The notes: generated from the letters alone by a model not told the origin. 64,000 bases of DNA from an uncultured Tenacibaculum sp. (GCF_947498805.1 NZ_CANMLT010000005.1:124001-188000); one strand, 5' to 3'; numbered from the stretch's first letter, positions 8,290-16,842 are shown. Numbers and translations are program-made.

Positions 8290-9060
8290 ATGAACAAAAT
8301 CATTTTAACAATCGTCTTTATACTAGCTAGCTCTTTATCATTTTCACAATCAGGTGTATGTGGTCCTACCGGACTCGGATTAGAAAACAAAAGGGTTCAT
8401 ATCATTGATGGGAAGGAACTTACTGCTCCTTTTAATGGGATTATTCATTTAAGAGTGAAACGATTATTTAAAGCACCTAAGCTTTCAACAGCGTCTTTTA
8501 TTAAAAAAGATTTAATAATTACCGCAAATCACAACGTGATGAACAGTCCGTTTATTACCAAAATAGAAGTATTTGTGAATGGAAAGTGGATTAGACTAAA
8601 AAAGAAACACTTAAAAATTTACCATTATCACCAAGGTCTTTTTCATAAGAGAAACAAAGATATTGCCATCATAAAAATTAAAAACCTAACCCCACTCGAA
8701 GGACTTGATATAACCACTTTTAAAGTTAAGTCATATGAAAATATTACTGCGCATGACGAAAAGGATTTTCACTTAACAGGTTTCCCTTCAGACACACGTG
8801 ATACTTTAGTAGATAAAAGTGGTTCTTCAACTGAGTTCATACTAGAAAGTTCAAAGAAAATTGTAGGTTATAATAATCTATATACCTGTACAGGAGACAG
8901 CGGTGCGCCTTTATGGTTTAAAGAAGACAATACTTTTTATGTATGTGGTATACATCACGGAAAAAAAAGAATAGATACGTATAACAATAAAATTTTAAAT
9001 GTGAGTATTTTGATTACTCCTACCATAGAAAAATGGATTCTAAAAAAATACAATCAATAG
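8290..9060 (+). CDS. Secreted trypsin-like serine protease (S1 fold)
   Basis: 256 residues with a clean signal peptide (cleavage near SFSQ-S, residue 20). The catalytic triad of the chymotrypsin fold is visible: His81 in ITANHNV, Asp124 in NKDIAII, and Ser204 in CTGDSGAPL. Cys200 and Cys219 could pair. The C-terminal helix ends in ITPTIEKWILKKYNQ. It probably cleaves extracellular or periplasmic proteins. The last 28 codons and the bases after them recur at 12984-13080 beyond the methionine cassette, a sign that this locus was once duplicated. Confidence 0.85.
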   Translation: MNKIILTIVFILASSLSFSQSGVCGPTGLGLENKRVHIIDGKELTAPFNGIIHLRVKRLFKAPKLSTASFIKKDLIITANHNVMNSPFITKIEVFVNGKWIRLKKKHLKIYHYHQGLFHKRNKDIAIIKIKNLTPLEGLDITTFKVKSYENITAHDEKDFHLTGFPSDTRDTLVDKSGSSTEFILESSKKIVGYNNLYTCTGDSGAPLWFKEDNTFYVCGIHHGKKRIDTYNNKILNVSILITPTIEKWILKKYNQ

Positions 9061-9212
9061 GTTAAAACTAAAAACGCAGGTCAAACTTACTTTTATATTA
9101 CCTTTTTACTATTTCCTCTAACCTACATTCTAAACATATAAAAAGTACCTAAACTCCGCTTATATTCCAAATAGGTATATAAGTGGACAAAAGGTACATA
9201 TATAAACAAGTT
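9061..9212 (+). repeat. Intergenic repeat R1, copy 1
   Basis: Follows the serine protease. The core at 9132-9212 (ending AAAAGGTACATATATAAAC AAGTT) is shared with 13183-13266 and 15367-15444. The first bases after the protease stop (GTTAAAACTAAAA) are also identical to those after the protease fragment at 13070. The stretch 9213-9325 contains no gene that I can support. Confidence 0.75.
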
Positions 9213-9325
9213 GTACTTAATCACCTCAGATTTTGGAGGCAAAATTAAACTTTATAGACTAAAAGAAAATAGACATAGTTAGACCTCAAAATTTGATAAA
9301 CCAATTATTTTATAAAGTATAAGAT

Positions 9326-9811
9326 TTATATCGGCACAGCATAGCTATGTTTTATAACTCCAATAACAAAAGTACTATGTGCACTTCCAATATTTTTTAC
9401 CGAACCTAACTCATTAATCACAAAAGATTGATAGTGTTTCATATCTTCAATCATAATTTTTAATAAAAAATCATGATCACCCGAAATATTATAACACTCA
9501 ACTACTTCTTTAAGGGAAACAATATCCTTCACAAATTTATTTCCGATTTCTTTAGTATGTTCTTTTAAAGTAATATTACAAAACACCGTTAATTGTTTAC
9601 CAACTCTTTCAGCATTTACAATAGCTGCATACTTTTCTATCAAACCTTCTTTTTCAAATCGTTTAATTCTTTCATAAACAGGCGTAGGCGATAAATTTAC
9701 ACGAGCTGCTATTTCTTTAGTTGTCAATTTAGCATTATTTTGAAGTATTCTGAGCAACTTCAAATCAATCATATCTAGATTTTCTAAAGAATAATTATCT
9801 GTTTTTTTCAT
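9326..9811 (-). CDS. Lrp/AsnC family transcriptional regulator
   Basis: 161 residues from the ATG at 9811; a TTG eleven codons upstream is less likely. Residues 10-60 form the helix-turn-helix (IDLKLLRILQNNAKLTTKEI, then RVNLSPTPVYERIKRFEKEG), and the rest is the RAM ligand-binding domain with the typical GDHDFLLKI strand (about residue 108). It is transcribed divergently from mesX-mesD-TSUP, so it probably senses methionine or a related amino acid and controls that operon and itself. A 13-bp palindrome resembling an Lrp site lies in the divergent region at 9858-9870. Confidence 0.88.
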   Translation of the reverse strand: MKKTDNYSLENLDMIDLKLLRILQNNAKLTTKEIAARVNLSPTPVYERIKRFEKEGLIEKYAAIVNAERVGKQLTVFCNITLKEHTKEIGNKFVKDIVSLKEVVECYNISGDHDFLLKIMIEDMKHYQSFVINELGSVKNIGSAHSTFVIGVIKHSYAVPI

Positions 9812-9857
9812 TTTTTTAGGTACTAAAAGATAAATTCTCTTCAAAAATACATTAAAA

Positions 9858-9870
9858 AGATAATTTATCT
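9858..9870. promoter_or_regulatory. Palindromic Lrp-type operator candidate
   Basis: AGATAATTTATCT is a perfect 13-base palindrome (6-bp arms, one central base) between the divergent Lrp/AsnC and mesX genes. The pattern AG-N3-ATT-N3-CT fits the general Lrp consensus. It lies 47 bases upstream of the regulator's ATG, so it is placed for autoregulation. Confidence 0.5.
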
Positions 9871-9947
9871 AATTTCAATCTTAAATTAAAATATTTCATC
9901 TTTTGTTTTCAGATTTGTAAGGTATAAATACTACAGATTATTACCAC

Positions 9948-10994
9948 ATGAAATCGACTATATCCAAAAATTTAGAAACTAATAAGAAGAAGACTATGAA
10001 AAGTATTCAGAATTCAAATAAGAATGAAATTACATTTATAGTAAAGAGTAATTTTTTCAATGAAAACTATATTCCGTCTAACAATACAAGAACCACAACC
10101 AACTTTGCCAACTTAGCTAGAGGTGCAAATCGTCAAGAAAACTTACGTAATACTATTCAAATGATTAATAATCGTTTTAATAGCTTGGCAAAATGGGATA
10201 ATACCAATAACGATAGATATTCGGTTGAACTAGAAATTATTTCTGTTAATATCGACATTGATAATAGTGGAACAACATTTCCATCAATTGAGGTTTTAAA
10301 AACACATATTAACGACCATAAAACAGATAAACGTATTGAAGGTATTGTTGGAAACAACTTTTCTTCTTATGTGCGTGATTATGATTTTAGCGTTTTACTT
10401 TCAGAATATAATAAAGATAAAAACCAGTATAGCATTCCTGACAATTTTGGTGAATTACACGGTAATATATTTAAGTCTTTTGTGAACTCAGAAACCTATA
10501 AAAAACACTTTTCAAAACTACCTGTTATATGTTTAAGTGTATCAAGTAACAAAACATATCATCGTACTGAAAATCATCATCCTATATTAGGTTTTGAATA
10601 CAAGAGTAACACATCTTCTTTAACAGAAGAATATTTCAAAAAAATGGGGTTAAAGGTTCGTTATTTTATACCACCTAATAGCTTTGCTCCTTTAGCATTT
10701 TATTTCTCTGGCGACTTATTAGCTGATTATACAAACCTTGAATTAATTAGTACCATTAGTACAATGGAAACCTTTCAAAAGATTTATAGACCTGAAATTT
10801 ATAACGCTAATGCTGTTGCTGGACTGAGTTATAATCCTAGCTTGAAAAATCAAGACTATTCTTTAACAAAAATCATATACGACCGAGAAGAGCGTACCTC
10901 TTTAGCAATTGAGCAAGGTAAATTTGCCGAGAAGCACTTTATTAAGCCTCATAAAAGTTTCTTGGAACAGTGGTCTTCTAATTTCACTCTTTAA
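9948..10994 (+). CDS. mesX: DUF1852 protein MesX, partner of methionine synthase MesD
   Basis: 348 residues. It matches the DUF1852 family: N-terminal strand ITFIVKSNFFNENYIPSNNT, then TRTTTNFANLARG, NRFNSLAKWDN, and a C-terminal DYSLTKIIYDREERTSLA segment. DUF1852 proteins are encoded beside short MetE-like enzymes; published genetic work (Price and co-workers) named them MesX and showed that the MesD type of folate-independent methionine synthase needs MesX and oxygen. The next gene, 25 bases downstream, is that MetE-like protein. The ATG at 9948 is used here, though a second ATG at 9996 (MKSIQNSNKNEITF) would remove a basic N-terminal stretch. It appears cytoplasmic. Confidence 0.85.
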   Translation: MKSTISKNLETNKKKTMKSIQNSNKNEITFIVKSNFFNENYIPSNNTRTTTNFANLARGANRQENLRNTIQMINNRFNSLAKWDNTNNDRYSVELEIISVNIDIDNSGTTFPSIEVLKTHINDHKTDKRIEGIVGNNFSSYVRDYDFSVLLSEYNKDKNQYSIPDNFGELHGNIFKSFVNSETYKKHFSKLPVICLSVSSNKTYHRTENHHPILGFEYKSNTSSLTEEYFKKMGLKVRYFIPPNSFAPLAFYFSGDLLADYTNLELISTISTMETFQKIYRPEIYNANAVAGLSYNPSLKNQDYSLTKIIYDREERTSLAIEQGKFAEKHFIKPHKSFLEQWSSNFTL

Positions 10995-11019
10995 TTCACA
11001 CACCATATTATAATTTATT

Positions 11020-12048
11020 ATGAAAAAATTATTACCTACATCTACTGTTGGAAGTTTACCTAAACCTGCTTGGCTCGCAACACCGGAAAAGCTTTGGTCT
11101 CCTTGGAAATTAGAAGGAGATAAACTACTTGAAGGAAAGCAAGATGCCTTGCGTATTTCGTTACATGAACAACAATTAGCCGGACTTGACATTATCTGCG
11201 ACGGTGAACAAACACGTCAACATTTTGTAACTACTTTTATAGAGCATTTAAGTGGTGTAGATTTTGAAAATCGTAAAACTGTAAAAATTCGTGACCGTTA
11301 TGATGCAAGTGTTCCTATAGTTGTAGATGAGATTTCTCGTAGAAAATCTGTTTTTGTAGAAGATGCTAAATTTTTACGAAAACAAACCAATAAACCTATA
11401 AAATGGGCATTACCAGGACCCATGACTATGGTAGACACATTATATGATAATCATTATAAAAGTAGAGAAAAATTAGCCTGGGAATTTGCAAAAGCTCTAA
11501 ACGAAGAAGCCAAAGAACTACAAAAAGCGGGAGTAGATATTATTCAATTTGATGAACCTGCTTTTAATGTTTTCTTTGAAGAAGTAAACGACTGGGGAAT
11601 GGCAACATTAGAAAGAGCTATGGAAGATTTAAATTGTGAAACTGCCGTTCATATTTGTTACGGTTATGGAATAAAAGCTAATAATGATTGGAAAAAGACA
11701 TTGGGCTCTGAGTGGAGACAATACGAAGAAATTTTTCCTGAAATTCAGAATTCTAATATTGATATCGTGTCATTAGAATGTCATAACTCTGGAGTACCTA
11801 TTGATTTAATTGAACTCATTAGTGAAAAAAAAGTAATGGTTGGCGCCATAGATGTGGCAACTAATAAAATTGAAACACCCGAAGAAGTAGCGAACACCTT
11901 ACGCAAAGCTCTTGAATTTGTAGCCATCGAAAACCTGTATCCTTGTACAAATTGTGGAATGGCTCCTTTATCTAGAAAGGTTGCTCAAGACAAGTTAAAT
12001 GCTTTAACAGCAGGAACAGAAATTATTCGTAAAGAATTATCCATTTAA
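11020..12048 (+). CDS. mesD: Core-MetE methionine synthase MesD
   Basis: 342 residues, the length of the MetE C-terminal catalytic barrel without the N-terminal folate-binding half. Zinc and substrate residues are in place: QFDEPA (residues 176-181), His211 and Cys213 in VHICYG, Glu253 in LECHNSG, and Cys312 in CTNCGM. The start (LPTSTVGSLPKP) is typical of the family. It transfers a methyl group to homocysteine to make methionine; with MesX next door it fits the MesD group, which does not use methyl-folate and needs oxygen. Which methyl donor is used in the cell is not known to me. The TSUP transporter follows after 43 bases, probably in the same operon. Confidence 0.88.
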   Translation: MKKLLPTSTVGSLPKPAWLATPEKLWSPWKLEGDKLLEGKQDALRISLHEQQLAGLDIICDGEQTRQHFVTTFIEHLSGVDFENRKTVKIRDRYDASVPIVVDEISRRKSVFVEDAKFLRKQTNKPIKWALPGPMTMVDTLYDNHYKSREKLAWEFAKALNEEAKELQKAGVDIIQFDEPAFNVFFEEVNDWGMATLERAMEDLNCETAVHICYGYGIKANNDWKKTLGSEWRQYEEIFPEIQNSNIDIVSLECHNSGVPIDLIELISEKKVMVGAIDVATNKIETPEEVANTLRKALEFVAIENLYPCTNCGMAPLSRKVAQDKLNALTAGTEIIRKELSI

Positions 12049-12091
12049 TCTTTCTATTTTACCAAACATAAACCTTTTAAACACAAAAGAC

Positions 12092-12922
12092 ATGGATATA
12101 TTTATTCTTTATTACCTAATTGCTGGAGCTTTTGCAGGTATCCTTGCAGGCTTATTTGGTATTGGTGGTGGTATGGTAATTGTCCCAGCATTAATTTATA
12201 TTTTTAAAATACAAGGTGTACCAAATGCTGCACTTACACATATTGGTATTGGAACATCTTTAGCTACCATTATAGTTACATCTATCAGTTCACTTCGAGC
12301 ACATAATAGCCGTAATGCAGTAAACTGGAGCGTATGGAAACGTATGGCTCCAGGCTTAGTAATTGGTTCTTTACTTGGAGCAGCTGTTGCATCTGTTATT
12401 CACGGTAATTCTCTTCAAGCAATAATTGGTATCGGTGCTTTTTTAGTAGGATTAAAAATGTTGTTTATGAAAAACAAAGCCTTAGAAGAAAATGACTTTA
12501 GCAAACTACCATCGCCTGTCGGACAAACTACCTTGGGTGCATTTATAGGAATTGTTTCTTCAATTTTTGGAATTGGTGGAGGTACATTAACCGTACCTCT
12601 ATTAAGTAATTATGGTTTAAAAATTCAGCACGCAGTAGGTACATCAGCTGCCTGTGGTTTACCTATTGCTAGTGCAGGTGCTATAGGGTTTCTAATCTTT
12701 GGACAATTTCTTGATCCCAGTGTAAAAGAAACATTACCAAATGGTGTATTAGGCTTTGTTCATATGTATGCATTCATTTGTGTAAGCGCAGCTAGCTTTT
12801 TTACGGCACGTATTGGAGCAAAATTAGCTCATAAATTACCTTCAACAACCTTAAAAAAAGCATTTGCTCTATTGTTACTGATTGTAGGGATTAAATTGGT
12901 ATTGAATTCTAACATTTTATGA
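12092..12922 (+). CDS. TSUP family transporter (TauE/SafE)
   Basis: 276 residues, almost entirely hydrophobic, with about eight membrane segments in two homologous halves. Each half begins with a Gly-rich motif (GLFGIGGGMVIVPAL near residue 21, and SIFGIGGGTLTVPLL near residue 157), which is the TauE/SafE signature. These proteins move sulfite, sulfonates or other organosulfur anions across the inner membrane. Its position behind mesX-mesD suggests a sulfur-compound role, for example export of sulfite or import of a sulfur metabolite. The substrate cannot be read from the sequence. Confidence 0.85.
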   Translation: MDIFILYYLIAGAFAGILAGLFGIGGGMVIVPALIYIFKIQGVPNAALTHIGIGTSLATIIVTSISSLRAHNSRNAVNWSVWKRMAPGLVIGSLLGAAVASVIHGNSLQAIIGIGAFLVGLKMLFMKNKALEENDFSKLPSPVGQTTLGAFIGIVSSIFGIGGGTLTVPLLSNYGLKIQHAVGTSAACGLPIASAGAIGFLIFGQFLDPSVKETLPNGVLGFVHMYAFICVSAASFFTARIGAKLAHKLPSTTLKKAFALLLLIVGIKLVLNSNIL

Positions 12923-12983
12923 TTTAACACTAAGATAATTGGCAACGTAAAAAACAAATAGTACCGTAAACATAAAATACATT

Positions 12984-13070
12984 GACACGTATAACAATAA
13001 AATTCTAAATGCCACTATTCTAATTACCCCTACCATAGAAAAATGGATTCTAAAAAAATACAACCAATAG
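12984..13070 (+). pseudogene. Fragment of trypsin-like protease gene (last 28 codons)
   Basis: Translated in frame, this reads DTYNNKILNATILITPTIEK, then WILKKYNQ and TAG, matching residues 229-256 of the protease at 8290-9060 with only two amino-acid changes (VS to AT). There is no start or upstream part. The sequence after the stop (GTTAAAACTAAAA) is also shared. It is the remnant of a second protease copy whose 5' portion was lost, at the right border of the methionine cassette. Confidence 0.85.
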
Positions 13071-13266
13071 GTTAAAACTAAAACTACCTACTGTAAAATC
13101 TCTTTAATTTAAAAAATTACTGTAAAACCTTACCTACAGTAAGGAAACCCGTAATTTATACTATTCCCTTCACCTTAAATTAGAAATCTATAAAAAGTAC
13201 TTGGATTCCGCATATAGTTCCTAATAAGGTATATAAGCGGGCAAAAGGTACACATATATAAACAAG
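13071..13266 (+). repeat. Intergenic repeat R1, copy 2
   Basis: The core at 13183-13266 is shared with 9132-9212 and 15367-15444. Its 5' part (hairpin CCTTAC-CTACA-GTAAGG at 13128-13144, then AAACCCGTAATTT) is shared with copy 3. It ends 21 bases before the start of the YwqK-type lipoprotein gene and so probably carries that gene's leader or promoter. With the protease fragment it fills the 365 bases after the transporter gene; no intact gene is present there. Confidence 0.75.
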
Positions 13267-13287
13267 ATGGTAATAATTATGATACCT

Positions 13288-14532
13288 ATGAAAAAATATT
13301 TAAGACTTATTAATTTTTACATTTTAACTTTCTTTTTATTTAGTTGTGCAGAAGAAAGAAAAGCCTTTTATGATAATGGAAATCTGAAAGAAGAAGGTAA
13401 AGTAAAAAAAGACAATAATGATAATTATTACAAAACAGGTACTTGGAAATATTATTATAAAGACAGACAATTAGAAAAAAGCATAGAATATAAAAACGGA
13501 AAAAAAAATGGTAAGTTGATTGAGTATTCAGAAAAAGGCGTGAAAATTAGGGAAGAAAAATACTTAAACGACACTTTAAATGGTCTTTCAAAAAGTTGGT
13601 ATGAAAACAAACAACTAAAGGAAAGTCTAACTTATAAAAACGGAATAAAACATAAAGATTATAGTAGTTATTGCGAAAATGGACAAATTTTAAAAAAAGG
13701 TTTTTACAAAGACGGTATAAAAACTGGAAATTGGGAGTATTGGTATTGTAACGGTCAAAAAAAAGGGATAGAATTCTATAATTATTTTAAATTAGGACTA
13801 AGAGGAAGAAGCGATTTTTATTATGAAAATGGCAATAAATGGTATTCAAAATATGAAGCTAAAAAAATAAATGATACTTATTTTAGAAATGACACGTCAA
13901 AAACTTGGTATTATAATGGAAATAAACGGAGCGAAGTAAAATATAGAAATGATTCAATTATATGGGAGAAATCTTGGTATAAAAATGGTACTTTAGAATA
14001 TGAGGAATTTTATAAAAACAGACCTAAATTTGGAAAAAATGGTGGTTTGTTTAATGCTAAATATTATGATTTAAATGGTTATTTGTCAGGTTCAATTATC
14101 AATGGTAATGGAGAATATGTTGAAATATATAAAGGAAATTTCAATCATAATGATACTAGTGGTAGAAAATATACTTGTAGTGCTTGTGAAATAAAAAAAG
14201 TTTATAACGTAAAAAATGGTCATTATAATCACAATGTTTATACAATATACACTAATGGGTTAAAAAGATACACAACAGAAAATTCAGGAAAGAATAGCTG
14301 GTTGTATAATCCAGATAACAATTATAGCTATAATAGCCCTTGTAAGAATTTTACATATAAAATCTATAATCAAAAATATTATTCAGACGGTGATTATACC
14401 ATTTACAGTTTTAATTGCTCGAACTCAGGAAAAACGGTAGTTATCACATACTGGAATGATGCCCAGATATATGAAAACACTAATAGAAGTTCACAACACG
14501 AAGCTGTAAAAAAAGCCTGTGGTTGTGATTAA
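13288..14532 (+). CDS. YwqK-type repeat lipoprotein
   Basis: 414 residues from the ATG at 13288 (MKKYLRLINFYIL), which gives a proper lipoprotein signal with lipobox LFSC at about residue 20; a GTG seven codons upstream is unlikely. The body is a run of imperfect repeats of about 20-25 residues of the form YxNGxLKExxxYKxGxKxGxWxxY (for example KNGKKNGKLIEY, KDGIKTGNWEYW). This is the MORN-like repeat of the YwqK family, often labelled antitoxin. The last 150 residues are Tyr/Asn-rich and end with a Cys-containing tail (KKACGCD). A surface or periplasmic binding role is likely. The following hypothetical gene may be a partner. Confidence 0.75.
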   Translation: MKKYLRLINFYILTFFLFSCAEERKAFYDNGNLKEEGKVKKDNNDNYYKTGTWKYYYKDRQLEKSIEYKNGKKNGKLIEYSEKGVKIREEKYLNDTLNGLSKSWYENKQLKESLTYKNGIKHKDYSSYCENGQILKKGFYKDGIKTGNWEYWYCNGQKKGIEFYNYFKLGLRGRSDFYYENGNKWYSKYEAKKINDTYFRNDTSKTWYYNGNKRSEVKYRNDSIIWEKSWYKNGTLEYEEFYKNRPKFGKNGGLFNAKYYDLNGYLSGSIINGNGEYVEIYKGNFNHNDTSGRKYTCSACEIKKVYNVKNGHYNHNVYTIYTNGLKRYTTENSGKNSWLYNPDNNYSYNSPCKNFTYKIYNQKYYSDGDYTIYSFNCSNSGKTVVITYWNDAQIYENTNRSSQHEAVKKACGCD

Positions 14533-14726
14533 TCAAATATTGAATATTCAAATACGACTATTACCAACACTGTATATATTCAATTGCTTAATTACAATAT
14601 TCTTTGGAAAACCCTTTCGGCTTTTCCATTCAGTAATTACTTGCTAAGTTCTATGTCTAAACCACGTAACTAAAACATTATCCAATAATTAATTATAAAT
14701 TTTATAAAAACAAAATCTTAAATTAC

Positions 14727-15278
14727 ATGGGTGAAGATTCTTTTAATAACATTTCTTGGATGACAGACGAAATAAAGAACGAATTAAAAAGAAGAAACAA
14801 AATTATAGAAAACAAAGATTTTGAAAGTTTGTATTCTTTAAAAAATGACTCTGACTTTTCAATTGCATTGCATCAAATTCTTGTAAATAGATACGATAAG
14901 GATCCTAATTCCCTAAATAAAACAGAGCTAAATCTATTTCTATGTATGCATATAGAAAATGCAGATCAAGCTGATAGTATTTTGAGTTTTTTACAAGAAT
15001 GGTTTCCTGAACAAAAAGAACAAATAGTAAAATCTTTAAATGAGATCGGAGCAACTAAATCATCTAAAATCATAAAACGTGCAATTGAACTATTACCTAA
15101 AGATGAAAGTTGTTTTTTTAAAAGTTCTGATGAAAATTCAGAAAAAGAAATGAGTAAACTAGGCAACGAATTTTCAAATTATCCAGATGGTTCTCTGAGG
15201 TATTTATATCGAAAATATGCTGAGAAACACAAAAATGAAATCTTTAAAAATCCTTCTCACAACAATGACTACAAATAA
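14727..15278 (+). CDS. Hypothetical soluble protein
   Basis: 183 residues from the ATG at 14727. Acidic, mostly helical in appearance (KNELKRRNKIIENKDFESLY; LFLCMHIENADQADSILSFL), with no signal peptide or membrane segment. The helical spacing suggests short alpha-alpha repeats but I cannot name a family. It lies 194 bases after the YwqK-type lipoprotein, an interval that holds only a weak hairpin at about 14606-14627, and is followed by repeat R1 copy 3. Confidence 0.55.
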   Translation: MGEDSFNNISWMTDEIKNELKRRNKIIENKDFESLYSLKNDSDFSIALHQILVNRYDKDPNSLNKTELNLFLCMHIENADQADSILSFLQEWFPEQKEQIVKSLNEIGATKSSKIIKRAIELLPKDESCFFKSSDENSEKEMSKLGNEFSNYPDGSLRYLYRKYAEKHKNEIFKNPSHNNDYK

Positions 15279-15299
15279 TTTCTTATTACTTATATAAAA

Positions 15300-15444
15300 G
15301 TTACGAAAAAACCTTTCCTACAATATGGAAACCCGTAATTTTTATTATTTCCTTTAGCCTATTTTCGAAACCTGTAAAAAATACATAAACCCTGTATATA
15401 CTCTCAAATAAGGTAACGAACAAAAGGTACGTGTATAAACAAGT
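15300..15444 (+). repeat. Intergenic repeat R1, copy 3
   Basis: The core at 15367-15444 matches the other R1 copies (ATAAGGTA, CAAAAGGTAC, TATAAACAAGTT). The 5' part (AACCTTTCCTACAATATGGA followed by AACCCGTAATTT) matches copy 2. It ends 14 bases before the reverse transcriptase start, so it supplies the whole upstream region of that module. Confidence 0.7.
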
Positions 15445-15458
15445 TAGGCACAGTTTTA

Positions 15459-16838
15459 ATGCTATATTTTAGGAAATTTTTTATCATCGAAAACCTCGAT
15501 TCTCTTTACCAAAGAAGATTACAGAATTCTAGAGCAAAAGGAATTGATAAACATAATTCACATACTTTTCAAAAAAACAAACTCCAACAATTAGAAATAA
15601 TTGAATCAAAGTGTCATTCTGGGAAATATACCTTTACACCATTTTTAGAACTCTTGAAGTTAAAGGGTAGAAACAAAATACCTAGAGCTATATCAATACC
15701 AACCATTCGAGATAGAGTTGTACTTCTTGCACTAAAAGAATATCTACATGAGTTTTTTAGCGATCAAGTCAATAGAAAAAGACCAAATGCTTATGTAAAA
15801 GATATTAAAAAATATATCAATGCAAATAAAAAGGAAAAACACTTTGTAAAACTAGACATCAAGACCTTCTATGATAGTATCGATCATGACATCTTGTTAG
15901 ATATGTTAAAGGGTGCGAACCTAGACCCTTTAGCAATCAATCTTGTGGAGAGTGCAATAAAAAACCCAACCGTCCCAATAAATACTAGAAAAGAAGAATA
16001 TAGTAAACACACTCCAACCATAGGTGTCCCTCAAGGGACTAGTATATCAAACATTCTAGCTCAAGTCTACCTTCAAAACTTAGACAAAACTATAGATAAG
16101 AGAACCTATTTTTATAGCAGATATGTTGACGACATATTACTGATAAATGATGAGCCATTTTCAAAATTTCGGTTAAACAATCTAAAAAAAGTTGTAAATG
16201 AGTTAAACCTCACATTACACGAAGACAAAGAGGAACAAGGTTTACTTTCCGATAGTTTTGATTTTCTAGGGTATAGTATTCAAGACTATAACATTTCTAT
16301 AGCTAACAAAAATGTAGAATTATTTATAAGAAGAATTGCTGGTAAGTTTACTTGGTTTAAAAATGGTATCGAACGACCATCAACTAGACCTAAATGGTTG
16401 TTAACTGATAATGATAGATATAAAGAAGTTTTTCTTGAGGAATTAAATGAATCAATTACAGGCATTATATCTGAAGATAAAAATTATGGATGGCTTTTCT
16501 ATTTCTCTGAAATGAATGACCAATCTTTACTTTTTAAAATTGATAAAATCATAAACAATTTTTTTGAACAGTTAGAACCTTTTGATTACAAAGCACCTAT
16601 TGGGCTAAAAAAATTGGTCAGAACATTTTTCGCTATTAAGCACAAAAACAATATTAACTACATCTCAAACTATAGTGACTATGATACTATTCGCAAAAAG
16701 CGTAACTTTTTAGAATTCAGAGGGTATATTGATCCTGAAAATGACTACAAGGATTGGGAAATAAATATACTCTTCAAAAAATACAGAAATAAGCAATTGC
16801 GCTATGTTGAAAGCGATGTAGGATATAATTATATTTAA
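15459..16838 (+). CDS. Reverse transcriptase, probable defence (DRT/UG) type
   Basis: 459 residues with all core RT motifs: RAISIPTIRDRVVLLALKEY (residues 76-95), KLDIKTFYDSID with catalytic Asp133, GVPQGTSISNIL (189-200), YVDD at 222-225 with Asp224 and Asp225, and LGYSI at 270-274. The C-terminal 180 residues are an unrecognised, mostly helical extension. There is no endonuclease or group II intron maturase zinc motif, and the retron-specific VTG motif is not visible. The ATG at 15459 is used. It is followed after four bases by a structured non-coding segment and then a SLATT membrane protein, an arrangement known from antiphage UG/Abi reverse transcriptases. The exact subtype needs a phylogeny. 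Confidence 0.85.
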   Translation: MLYFRKFFIIENLDSLYQRRLQNSRAKGIDKHNSHTFQKNKLQQLEIIESKCHSGKYTFTPFLELLKLKGRNKIPRAISIPTIRDRVVLLALKEYLHEFFSDQVNRKRPNAYVKDIKKYINANKKEKHFVKLDIKTFYDSIDHDILLDMLKGANLDPLAINLVESAIKNPTVPINTRKEEYSKHTPTIGVPQGTSISNILAQVYLQNLDKTIDKRTYFYSRYVDDILLINDEPFSKFRLNNLKKVVNELNLTLHEDKEEQGLLSDSFDFLGYSIQDYNISIANKNVELFIRRIAGKFTWFKNGIERPSTRPKWLLTDNDRYKEVFLEELNESITGIISEDKNYGWLFYFSEMNDQSLLFKIDKIINNFFEQLEPFDYKAPIGLKKLVRTFFAIKHKNNINYISNYSDYDTIRKKRNFLEFRGYIDPENDYKDWEINILFKKYRNKQLRYVESDVGYNYI

Positions 16839-16842
16839 CCAT

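Noticed and set aside
10902..11192. Minus-strand open frame across the mesX/mesD junction
   Set aside because: It overlaps two strongly supported genes and shows no domain.
13288..14532. DNA tandem repeat or CRISPR-like array in the YwqK gene
   Set aside because: The repeats are at the protein level (about 20-25 residues, imperfect) and not at a fixed DNA period; no CRISPR array or cas gene occurs in the window.
9061..15444. Chromosomal integron with attC sites
   Set aside because: Only copy 3 of R1 ends in a sequence like GTTRRRY, no paired RYYYAAC core with the right symmetry is seen, and there is no tyrosine integrase gene in the window.
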